From positions 99,962-163,961 of the forward strand of contig NZ_VINQ01000007.1 in the NCBI RefSeq assembly GCF_008369105.1: a stretch of DNA of 64,000 nt, given 5' to 3'. A program made the translations under genes and the position numbers. The stretch's first letter is position 1; the number at the start of each line of letters is the position of its first letter. The notes below the pieces were generated by a model that saw only the letters and a program-made list of their open reading frames with translations, ran no database searches and had not been told where the DNA came from. Positions 29,089-36,925 of this stretch are shown piece by piece. The stretch comes from Aquicoccus porphyridii. GTDB taxonomy: Bacteria; Pseudomonadota; Alphaproteobacteria; Rhodobacterales; Rhodobacteraceae.

Positions 29089-29712
29089 TCAGGAGTCCTT
29101 TCTTGGCGATCCGCCAGCAACGATGTTGAGAATACGCGCGTCTTCGTCGCTCACCGAGACGAAGGCATGGGCCATGACCGCGTCATAATGCACGCTGTCC
29201 CCGGCTTCGAGCCGGATCGGCGCGTAGAGATCCGTATGCAGCTCCACCGCGCCCGACACGACATGAACGAGTTCCTCGCCCGCGTGGCGGATCGGCGCCT
29301 CGAACGCGCCCGGGTCGCGCGCCACCACCGTGACAAGCGTGGCGTCGATCAGCGCATCCTTGAGCCGCGTGGTGATCGGCTCATAGACATAAGGCCCGGC
29401 ATCCAGCGGCACCGCCTCGCTGCCGCGCATCACGGCCATGCGCCCGCTAAGGGCGGGTTTGGGCACCGGGGCGGACGCATGTTCGAACAACGAAACGATA
29501 TCAGTCCCAAGCCCCTGGGCAAGCTTCAGCATCACGTCATAGGTCGGCGACAGGTGCGAATTCTCGATCTTTGAAATCGTCGAAACCGCCAGCCCGCAGG
29601 AATCGGATACCTGTTGCAGGGTGAGACCCTGCGCACGGCGCAGACGTTGCACACGCATCCCGAATGCGGCGCGGCGAAGCATTGCCGGATCTTCGGCCTC
29701 TGGTTCACTCAT
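29089..29712 (-). CDS. XRE-family regulator with C-terminal cupin sensor
   Basis: This is a 207-residue two-domain repressor or activator. A helix-turn-helix lies at about residues 18-72 (RVQRLRRAQGLTLQQVSD, VSTISKIENSHLSPTYDV). A cupin barrel follows at about 125-200 (HAGEELVHVVSGAVELH, LEAGDSVHYDA). XRE-cupin proteins of this layout commonly control amino-acid, amine or polyamine catabolism. The ATG at 29712 is preferred over an upstream in-frame start because the latter would lie in the putative operator. It faces the TRAP operon across 70 bp. Confidence 0.9.
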   Translation of the reverse strand: MSEPEAEDPAMLRRAAFGMRVQRLRRAQGLTLQQVSDSCGLAVSTISKIENSHLSPTYDVMLKLAQGLGTDIVSLFEHASAPVPKPALSGRMAVMRGSEAVPLDAGPYVYEPITTRLKDALIDATLVTVVARDPGAFEAPIRHAGEELVHVVSGAVELHTDLYAPIRLEAGDSVHYDAVMAHAFVSVSDEDARILNIVAGGSPRKDS

Positions 29713-29714
29713 TG

Positions 29715-29758
29715 ATTTTCCTATAAGAAAGTTTCTTGACAATTTTCCTATCGTAAAA
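29715..29758. promoter_or_regulatory. Paired direct repeats and a TTGACA box between the XRE regulator and TRAP operon
   Basis: The 10-mer ATTTTCCTAT occurs at 29715-29724 and 29742-29751, each followed after a few bases by an A-rich half (AAGAAA, CGTAAAA). Each copy is therefore a weak inverted repeat, spaced 27 bp. TTGACA at 29736-29741 is a candidate -35 for the rightward operon. The layout fits two operator sites for the divergent XRE regulator. Confidence 0.55.
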
Positions 29759-29782
29759 CCATGCTAAGCGCAAGGAGGCCCC

Positions 29783-31099
29783 ATGGTCTGGATCGTTCTG
29801 CTTGTCGTGGCGTTGGCCGCCATCCTGTCTGGGGTGGCGATCAGCTATGTCGCGGGGGCGGCGGCGGTCATGGCCTTCGTGCTGACCGATCATGCCGCCT
29901 ATCTCGGCATCCTGCCGCAACGGATCTTCAGCCAGATCGACGTGTTCACCTTTCTCGCCATGCCGCTCTTCATCCTCGCCGGTGACGCGATGACGCGCGG
30001 CGGGGTCACGCGGGTGCTGATCGACCTCGCAATGCTGATCGTCGGGCGGTTCAAGGGCGGGCTGGGCTATGTCAACATCTCGTCCAGCGTTTTCCTCGCG
30101 GGCATATCGGGCTCGGCGGTGGCGGACGCGGCGGCCACGACCAACACGCTGGTTCCCGCAATGAAGGAACAGGGATACCGGGCCGATTTCGCCGCCGCGC
30201 TGACCGCGGCCAGTTGCGTGATCGGCCCGATCATCCCGCCCAGCATCGTGATGATCTTCTACGGCGCGCTGATGAACGTCTCGGTCGCGGCGCTCTTCGC
30301 GGGTGGCATCGTGCCGGGCCTGCTGATGGCGGTGTTCCTGTTTGCCTACAATTTCTGGATCGCCCGGCGCGACGACCATCCCGGCGGCGTGGCCCCGGTC
30401 GGCGCGGCGCTTGCGACGATCCTGCGCGCGCTGCCCGCACTGGCGATTCCCGTGACGATCGTGGCGGGCATCGTGTTCGGCGTCGTCACACCGACCGAAG
30501 CGGCGGGCATCGCTGTGGCGATTACCGTCGTGCTGGTCTTCGCCTATGCGCTGGTCGATCGCGGCGGTATCGGCGCGGCGCTCAGAACGACTGCAACGCT
30601 GACCTCGGCGTCCGTCGAACGAACCGTGATGCTGACCGGGTCGATCTTCATGATCCTCTTCGCGGCGGCGGTGTTCGGCTATCTCATGGGCATCCTGCGC
30701 GTGCCCGAACAGATTGCCGCGATGGTGCAGAATGCCGGGTTGACCAGCGCCGCCTACCTGCTGCTGGCCAGCGCGGTGATGTTCCTTGCGGGCATGGTCA
30801 TGGACGTCACCATGGCGCTGGTTCTGCTGGTTCCGGTGCTGATCCCGGCGGCAATCGCGGGCGGGGCCGACCCGGTCCATGTCGGCGTTGTGTCCTGTCT
30901 CAACCTGACGCTGGGCCTCATCTCGCCACCCTTCGGCGGCTGCCTGATGGTGATCTCGGCAGCCAGCGGCGTGAACTACCTGCGGCTCAGCCTCGCCATC
31001 CTGCCCTTTCTCGCGGTGCAGGTGGTGCTGCTGATCCTGCTGATCCTCTTGCCTGAACTGACCCTGGCGCTGCCTCGCGCGCTGGGACTTGTCCAATAG
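29783..31099 (+). CDS. TRAP transporter large permease (DctM family)
   Basis: The 438-residue membrane protein has about twelve hydrophobic segments. The DctM patterns ILAGDAMTRGG, VFLAGISGSAVADAAATT, GPIIPPSIVMIFYG and TPTEAAG are all present. It uses the sodium gradient to import an organic acid or amino-acid-like solute delivered by the DctP protein encoded next. AAGGAGG lies five bases before the ATG. The gene order dctM-dctP-dctQ is less common than P-Q-M. Confidence 0.93.
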   Translation: MVWIVLLVVALAAILSGVAISYVAGAAAVMAFVLTDHAAYLGILPQRIFSQIDVFTFLAMPLFILAGDAMTRGGVTRVLIDLAMLIVGRFKGGLGYVNISSSVFLAGISGSAVADAAATTNTLVPAMKEQGYRADFAAALTAASCVIGPIIPPSIVMIFYGALMNVSVAALFAGGIVPGLLMAVFLFAYNFWIARRDDHPGGVAPVGAALATILRALPALAIPVTIVAGIVFGVVTPTEAAGIAVAITVVLVFAYALVDRGGIGAALRTTATLTSASVERTVMLTGSIFMILFAAAVFGYLMGILRVPEQIAAMVQNAGLTSAAYLLLASAVMFLAGMVMDVTMALVLLVPVLIPAAIAGGADPVHVGVVSCLNLTLGLISPPFGGCLMVISAASGVNYLRLSLAILPFLAVQVVLLILLILLPELTLALPRALGLVQ

Positions 31100-31122
31100 A
31101 ACGACCAACAAGGGAGAAAACA

Positions 31123-32100
31123 ATGAAACGCATGATAGTCACACTGGCCGCCACGCTCATGGCGGCGCCACTCTGGGCCGACGAGATCAAGATCGCCGTC
31201 GGCTGCCCGCCGGTTCCGGCCTGCTCCGATTGGGTCTATGCCGAAGACCTCGCCGCCAGCCTGCGCGACGCCGGGCTTGAGGCCACGGTCTTTACCGGCG
31301 GCTCGCTGGGCAAGGACCCCGAGATCGTCGACCAGTTGAGCCAGGGCCTGCTGCAAGTCGGCCTGACGAATTTCGTCATGATCAACGAGGTGGACGACAC
31401 GATCCTCGGCTTCCTCGCGCCCTACATGTTCGACGACATGGAACATTTCTTTCGCGCCACCCAGGACACGCAAAGCGAGTTGATGGACGGCATCCGCGCG
31501 TCGATGCAGGCGCAGGGCATCCGCATCGCGGGCCTGCCCGGGCTTGGCGGCACGATGGGGGTATTCAACGCGAAAACCCCGATCACCTCGGTCGAGGACA
31601 TGGCAGACCTGCGGCTACGCGCCATCGACGCCACGCAGATCGAGCTCTTCAAGCAATGGGGTGTGCAGGGCGTCGTGGTGGACATGCCGGAGTTTTCGGG
31701 CGCCGTGCAGCAGGGCATCGTCGACGGCTATTTCAACCCGCCCGTCGTCGCGCTGATCTTTCGCCATACCGAGTTTCTCAAGCACTACACCGACCTCGGC
31801 GCGGGCACCCCGTTCCGCTCGGCCCTGATGTCGGCCGACTGGTATGACGGTCTCGACGACGACACCCGCGCAACGGTGGACGCGGCGGTCGACGCGGCCA
31901 ACGCCAACAACCGCGCCTGGACCGCCAAGGCCGCCGAGGGCGAGATCGAGGGGCTGAGAAAGGCCGGCGTGACCGTCTCAGAACTGGACGACGGCGCGCT
32001 CGACGACTTCAAGGCCCGCAGCCAGGCCGCCTGGGACGTGCTGATGCCCGAAGGCGAGATCGACGCCTTCCGCGCCCTCGCCGCCGAGACCCGCGAATGA
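31123..32100 (+). CDS. TRAP transporter periplasmic binding protein (DctP family)
   Basis: The 325-residue protein has a signal peptide (MKRMIVTLAATLMAAPLWA, about residue 19) and the DctP body: GGSLGKDPEIVDQLSQGLLQ, FNAKTPITSVEDMADLRLRA and QQGIVDGYFNPP. The conserved arginine that pairs with a substrate carboxylate is expected in the LRLRA segment. Together with the cyclodeaminase downstream this suggests a carboxylated amino compound. The stop overlaps the DctQ start. Confidence 0.92.
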   Translation: MKRMIVTLAATLMAAPLWADEIKIAVGCPPVPACSDWVYAEDLAASLRDAGLEATVFTGGSLGKDPEIVDQLSQGLLQVGLTNFVMINEVDDTILGFLAPYMFDDMEHFFRATQDTQSELMDGIRASMQAQGIRIAGLPGLGGTMGVFNAKTPITSVEDMADLRLRAIDATQIELFKQWGVQGVVVDMPEFSGAVQQGIVDGYFNPPVVALIFRHTEFLKHYTDLGAGTPFRSALMSADWYDGLDDDTRATVDAAVDAANANNRAWTAKAAEGEIEGLRKAGVTVSELDDGALDDFKARSQAAWDVLMPEGEIDAFRALAAETRE

Positions 32101-32600
32101 CAGCCCACGTCATCAGGGCAAGCGCGCTCGTCGATCGCGCTTGCCTTTTCCTTGCAAAACTGGCGCTCGGGGCGATGGTGGTCGCGGTCCTGTTCCAGAT
32201 CTGGGCGCGCTACGGGCTCGACCATCCGTTCAGCTGGACCGAGGAACTGGCCCGCTACCTGATGATCTGGGCCGGGCTGCTGGGTGCGACCTGCGCCTTC
32301 AAGAGGCGGCTCGACCCGGTGGTCGTTACCGTGCCCGACGACGCGCCCGCGCTGCGCCGCCGCCTGTCGCTTGTCTTCCTGTTCGTCACCGTGGTGATCT
32401 TTCTCGCCCCGGTGCTCTATTACGTATTCTTCGGCCCCGGCATGAATATCGAGCGCGGGTTTCTCTGGCGCAGCAGCAACCGCATCTCGCCGGGTCTCAA
32501 CCTCAACATGGCCGTGGTCGGCAGCGTCATTCCCGTCACCTGCGTCGTGATCTTCCTGCACCTCGCCGCCCGCATTGCCGAAACCGGACGTCGCACATGA
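32097..32600 (+). CDS. TRAP transporter small permease (DctQ family)
   Basis: The 167-residue protein has about four membrane helices and the family motif FSWTEELARYLMIWAGLLGA (about residues 42-61). It completes the TRAP importer. ATGA overlaps occur at both ends, with DctP before and the cyclodeaminase after, which is strong evidence of a single coupled operon. Confidence 0.9.
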   Translation: MTAHVIRASALVDRACLFLAKLALGAMVVAVLFQIWARYGLDHPFSWTEELARYLMIWAGLLGATCAFKRRLDPVVVTVPDDAPALRRRLSLVFLFVTVVIFLAPVLYYVFFGPGMNIERGFLWRSSNRISPGLNLNMAVVGSVIPVTCVVIFLHLAARIAETGRRT

Positions 32601-33541
32601 CCGCACCCCGCATCTTCACCGCCGCCGAGATCACCACCCGCATCGGCGTCGCGGACCTCCTGCAACCGTTGCGCCGCGCGATGATCGCGGTCTCCCAAGG
32701 CCACGCGCTGCACCCGCCGCGCCTCGCCGTGCCGGTCAATCCCAACGGGCGGATGGGCGTCATGTATGGTGCGCTTTCCGACCCGCCGGTGCACGGCGCC
32801 AAGATCCTGAGCCTTTATCCCGGCGCCCCCGCGATGGGCCTGTCCAGCCACCAGGGCTATGTCCTGCTCTTTGACAGCACCGATGGCCGACCGCTGGCGA
32901 TATTCGATGCCGACGGGCTGACCGCGATGCGCACCGCCACGGTCACCATGCTGGCGACACAGGCGCTGGCCCGCCCCGACCCGGGCGTGATGACGATCTG
33001 CGGCGCGGGCGAGCAGGCCGAATGGCACCTGCGCGCCTGTCTCGCCTGTTTCCCGAACGCGCATCTGCGGCTCTGGGCCCGCGACCCCGCCAAGGCCCGC
33101 GCGCTGCGTGCCGAATTCGCCGCCGATGCCGACCGGATCGAACTGGTCGAGGATCTGGCCGCCGCCCTCTCCGGCGCCGATGTGATCCACACGGTCACCT
33201 CGGCCCGCACACCCTTCCTGCCCGGTGCCCTGCTCGAGCCGGGCCAGCACGTCAACCTCGTCGGCGCCAGCCTCGCCGACAGCCGCGAAGTCGACGACGC
33301 CGCGGTTGCCCGGCTGCGCATGTTCACCGATTCCCGCGAAAGCGCCAGCCGCGAAGCCGGCGAGATCCTCGGCGCGCAAGAGGCCGGCGTCGTGGATCAG
33401 GATTACCCCGTGACCGAGCTTGGCGCCATCCTCGCAGGCGACGCGGGCGGGCGGCGATCACGGGACGAGATCACCGCCTACAAGTCCCACGGCCTCATTG
33501 TCCAGGACCTCGCCACCGCCGCCGCGATCCTCGCGATGTGA
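32597..33541 (+). CDS. Ornithine cyclodeaminase / mu-crystallin family protein
   Basis: This 314-residue NAD(P)-dependent protein has the family pattern: a substrate-facing N-terminal half with GAKILSLYP and a nucleotide-binding half with MTICGAGEQAEWHLRA (Rossmann turn) and HTVTSARTPFL. Members include ornithine cyclodeaminase, alanine dehydrogenase-type enzymes, ketimine reductases and hydroxyaspartate or ectoine-pathway enzymes. The ATG at 32597 overlaps the DctQ stop; the longer frame to 32141 is shadow. It is the only enzyme in the TRAP operon, so it probably acts on the imported compound. Confidence 0.88.
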   Translation: MTAPRIFTAAEITTRIGVADLLQPLRRAMIAVSQGHALHPPRLAVPVNPNGRMGVMYGALSDPPVHGAKILSLYPGAPAMGLSSHQGYVLLFDSTDGRPLAIFDADGLTAMRTATVTMLATQALARPDPGVMTICGAGEQAEWHLRACLACFPNAHLRLWARDPAKARALRAEFAADADRIELVEDLAAALSGADVIHTVTSARTPFLPGALLEPGQHVNLVGASLADSREVDDAAVARLRMFTDSRESASREAGEILGAQEAGVVDQDYPVTELGAILAGDAGGRRSRDEITAYKSHGLIVQDLATAAAILAM

Positions 33542-33814
33542 GGGCTGACGTTGCGAGGTGAGGGCAAGTCCAACCAAAGGGCATGCGGCCCCGGCGGAAT
33601 GCAGTCAACGGCGAGAGCATCGTCCAATCAGCAGTGATGCGGAGAGAGCATCAATTGCCAAGGACCGCCACAAGGCTAGTCGACACTCCCAGCCCGGCCC
33701 GGACCTTCATGCAAAGCCCCCGAAATCGGGCTGGCGGTCACGCTGGAGACCGTATCAGCGCCTGCCATATCCTCTGTCTGTCATCAGGTGTGTGTCGAGC
33801 GGGCCCGGGTGGCG

Positions 33815-34678
33815 CTATTCGTTCGGTATCACGTCTTTGTCGAGTCGGCGGCGAAACAGTTTCTCATAGGCCTTGGGTCGGAATGTGTAGCTGAATTGTG
33901 ACCAGAGGGTGCGATCAATCTCATCCGTCACCACGCCAAGGGGGCTGTCACATGGTCCCGGGACATAATGAGTGCCGAATGCCCAATCCCACAGGCCGAA
34001 GATGGTTGCGAAGTTGCGACCATAGGCCTCCTCGTTCGCGGAATGGTGCCAGCGGTGCATCGCGGGCGATACGAAAAGGATGTTCCACTTGCCATAGGTC
34101 CAAGGCAGATCGGCGTGGATGAAAAACCCGTAGTAATGACGCACGAGCGAGTTGGCGACGACAGCATAAGGCGGCAGGCCAAGGATCAGAAGCGCGCTGG
34201 AATCGATGGCAAAGGTGGTCAGACGGTTAATCGGATGGAATCGCTCCAACGACAACCATGTCATCTCGGTATCGGAATGGTGCACCGCGTGGGAAGGCCA
34301 CAAGAACGAATTGTGTTCGAACCGATGACGCCAGTAGCCGACAAAATCCCCGACCACGAGAGCTATGAGAAACACCCCCCAAACCGGAAAGCCGTTCCAG
34401 TCTGAGGGCGAATAGAGGACCAGCCCGGTAGAGTGCCAGAAGTTGGACAGGAACGTCGAGGCAAGCACGATGACAGGCAGTGTAAAGACAAGATTGAACA
34501 GCATGATCTGGATGTTCAATCCAGTCTCGGGCAGGGCGCGGTGGATGTCTTCGAACAACGTTTTGCGCTTTACCAGATAGCCCAGGCATAGGAAGAATAC
34601 CGCCGGGGCCAGCATTCCCGAGCCGGCGGTCAAGACCGCATCCCAAGATTGCAAAAGGAAAACCGTCAGCCAATCCAT
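33815..34678 (-). CDS. Sterol desaturase / fatty acid hydroxylase family protein
   Basis: The 287-residue membrane di-iron enzyme has the full histidine-box set: HRFEH (about residues 121-125), HAVHH (about 134-138) and HRWHH in the C-terminal half, with four or so membrane spans. It hydroxylates or desaturates a lipid chain or sterol-like substrate. The ATG at 34678 has AGGTGG upstream; an alternative GTG lies nine bases earlier. It is a single gene, convergent with the cyclodeaminase operon. The 273-bp gap at 33542-33814 shows nothing recognisable. Confidence 0.88.
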   Translation of the reverse strand: MDWLTVFLLQSWDAVLTAGSGMLAPAVFFLCLGYLVKRKTLFEDIHRALPETGLNIQIMLFNLVFTLPVIVLASTFLSNFWHSTGLVLYSPSDWNGFPVWGVFLIALVVGDFVGYWRHRFEHNSFLWPSHAVHHSDTEMTWLSLERFHPINRLTTFAIDSSALLILGLPPYAVVANSLVRHYYGFFIHADLPWTYGKWNILFVSPAMHRWHHSANEEAYGRNFATIFGLWDWAFGTHYVPGPCDSPLGVVTDEIDRTLWSQFSYTFRPKAYEKLFRRRLDKDVIPNE

Positions 34679-35026
34679 GTTTGCCACCTATCGTTTTCAA
34701 ACGCCTCTCAAGATGCTTGGCATCGAAATGCGACTTAACTTTGATGAGGCGCGGGAACAATTGCGGCGAAGACATACGGTATTGGCCCGCGCTGGCCTCG
34801 GGGGCGGAACGTTGTCGTGCAGATCGAAAACCCGAATTCGGTGCATGGGCAGGCCGGTGTCCAAAGCGGCGCCGCTCATGTTGGCGCTTGCGGCGAACTT
34901 GCGGAATCCACCCCTATCTGCAGGACCTACGCGAACGGCCCAGAGCATGCGTAATTGGGCTGCCCCTATTCAGAGGTCGAGCTCCCGTTAAAATCACAGT
35001 CAGACTACGAACAAGGGAGATGAATA
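34679..35026. other. Intergenic stretch before the IS110 remnant, no supported gene
   Basis: No conserved coding motif is visible on either strand. The only functional mark is AAGGGAG about ten bases before the IS110 start. IS110 elements lack conventional inverted repeats, so the left border cannot be placed by eye. Confidence 0.5.
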
Positions 35027-35378
35027 ATGGAATATTTTGCCGGTTTGGATGTGTCGCTGCGCTCATGCGCCAGCTGTGTCGTTGATGCCAAAGGCAAGGT
35101 GATGCTCGAGAGGGAAATACCCTGTGAAGTCGGCGATATCGCCGATTACTTGAACAGTTTCGACCATCCGATCGAGCGCATTGGTTTTGAGGCTGGCACG
35201 CTGAGCCAGCATCTCTTTTATGGTTTGACCAGGGAGGGTTTTGATGTTGTCTGCATGGAAGCCAGCCAAGTGAACGCTGCACTTTCAGCGATGCGTAACA
35301 AGACCGACAAGAACGACGCGCGTGGGATTGCCCATGTTCTGCGCACCGGCTGGTTCAGCCCGGTCCGCATGAAGAGCC
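35027..35378 (+). mobile_element. IS110-family transposase, N-terminal fragment
   Basis: About 117 residues match the N-terminal DEDD domain of IS110 transposases: FAGLDVSLRSCASCVVD (Asp8), RIGFEAG (Glu55) and NKTDKNDARGIAH (Asp94, Asp97), so all four metal ligands remain. Homology stops after SPVRMKS and the C-terminal catalytic-serine domain is absent. The frame then runs into unrelated sequence and ends at 35518. The element is non-functional. I could not identify the sequence at 35379-35675. Confidence 0.85.
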
Positions 35379-35675
35379 GGGATGGCACCGAGTTCCGCCC
35401 GGCAGAGATGGGGGGGGCATGGCATGATCTGATACGCCACCCACCAAAACCGAACGGGGTCGTCCCTCACCGGACGAGGTCTGTGGAAGAAACCGAAGAT
35501 GGCTGCTGCGCAACCTGAAGCGCGTCTCAGAGCAAGGCTCTCCACTGCCAATCCGACGCATGCGTGCAGCGATGCCAGATGGCATCAACCAGACTGCGAA
35601 GAGAAGCGTGACCCGGATGAGCGACAATGGCCCAGAAGCAAGACGGAAAACGAGCTTGACCCAAACGCCCGATTA

Positions 35676-36560
35676 GAGGAGCGGCCATCGGTGTACCTTG
35701 ATCTTGAGCGTGATGCGGACAGGCAGATCCTGACCGAGCCGGATCTTTATCTGGACGAACAGGTCGGCAAACTTGTCATCCTAGACGAGGTGCAGCAGAT
35801 GCCGGGCCTGTTCAAAAGCCTGCGCGGCCAGATTGACCGCCGCAGGCGCAATGGGTTTCGAACAGGCCAGTTCCTGGAACAATCAGGCGAGCATGAACTG
35901 GCGTCTGGACTTCCTGCGCACCTATCTGGAACGGGACATCCCTGCCCTTGGACGGCGCATTCCGGCAACGACCCTGCGGCGGTTCTGGTCCATGCTTGCA
36001 CATGTGCAAGGCGGCCTGTTGAATGCTGCCGCCCTTGCCGAAGGGCTCGGTGTTTCGGGCCAAACCGTCGGCCGCTATCTCGATCTGCTCGTCGATCTCA
36101 TGCTGGTACGGCGCTTGCAGCCTTGGCACGAGAATGTCGGCAAACGTCTCGTCAAGTCGCCTAAGGTTTATGTCAGGGACAGAGGGGTTGTTCATGCCCT
36201 TATGGGCATCGATGCCACCGAAGGGCTCCTTGGGCACCCAATGGTCGGGGGCAGTTGGGAGGGTTTCTGCATTGAGGCCCTTCTTGCAGCAGCCCCAACC
36301 GGCACCGAGCCCTTCTTTTCCCGCACCTCCGCCGGTGCCGAACTCGACCTGGCGCTACGCCTGCCCGGAGATGACATCTGGGCGATCGAGATCAAACGCA
36401 CCACCGCGCCAAAGGTGTCGGGAGGATTTACACTGGCGCAGCAGACATCAAGGCCAACCGAAAGCTATTGATCTACGCTGGAGAGCATGACGTCCCGGTA
36501 ACGGAGGACAGTCGTACAATGCCCCTCAAACAAGGGATCGGGCTGCTGAGAGCACTCTAG
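35676..36560 (+). pseudogene. Broken AAA-type ATPase of the DUF4143 family
   Basis: The three reading-frame pieces are collinear with one family. First, 35676-35876 encodes ERPSVYLDLERDAD then KLVILDEVQQMPGLF (Walker B); the P-loop is missing. Second, from about 35880 in another frame comes MNWRLDFLRTYLERDIP followed by the DUF4143 domain to WAIEIKRTTAPKVS. Third, after a shift near 36440, LLIYAGEHDVPVTEDSRTM runs to the stop at 36560. The segment between Walker B and the DUF4143 domain is deleted. Intact relatives are about 400 residues, with unknown or toxin/restriction-related roles. This copy cannot be functional. Confidence 0.8.
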
Positions 36561-36628
36561 CGCAGCGCTGGTTCTTCCCGCGGAGCATTTGCATGAGCGT
36601 TAGGGACGCAGACAGAGCCAAAGGTAGC

Positions 36629-36800
36629 TTTGGGGCGCGTTCTTCCTGTTTGCAGGATCACGTGATCAGATGACAGGTGCGCAGGGCCATGTCCAGATGG
36701 TGACCCGCATGATGGTGCATGGCCAGTCGCCCCAAGCCGCCAGCGACGCGCCCCGTTGGCGCTTTGTCTCCGGTCGGCGGGTCGCCTTGGGACATGCATC
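36629..36800 (+). pseudogene. C-terminal remnant of a gamma-glutamyltranspeptidase
   Basis: One frame reads GAQGHVQMVTRMMVHGQSPQ then AASDAPRWRF and GRRVALGHA. This is the signature near the end of the gamma-glutamyltranspeptidase small subunit (Q-G-H-V-Q, then P-Q-A-A-x-D-A-P-R). The rest of the 500-residue enzyme is absent and no start is plausible. The remainder of 36561-36925 has no other gene; the dppA-like gene begins 125 bp further on. Confidence 0.65.
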
Positions 36801-36925
36801 GCATTGCCACACAGGCCTGTACCCTAACTTTTGTTATCACCTGACAGAAAGTACTGACTATTTCTAATCATAGGTTCTGCGTTACCTGCTTTTTATCAGA
36901 ACAAAACAGACGGGGAGGGTCTGTC

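Noticed and set aside
29705-31123. Minus-strand His/Arg/Asp-rich 472-codon frame
   Set aside because: It is antisense to the complete DctM gene and has the composition of a complementary-strand artefact.
33542-33814. Possible small gene between the cyclodeaminase and desaturase genes
   Set aside because: The short frames show no ribosome-binding site or recognisable motif.
35676-36560. Possible defence or toxin-linked ATPase system
   Set aside because: The only ATPase-like sequence is truncated and frameshifted, with no partner nuclease, methylase or toxin gene nearby.
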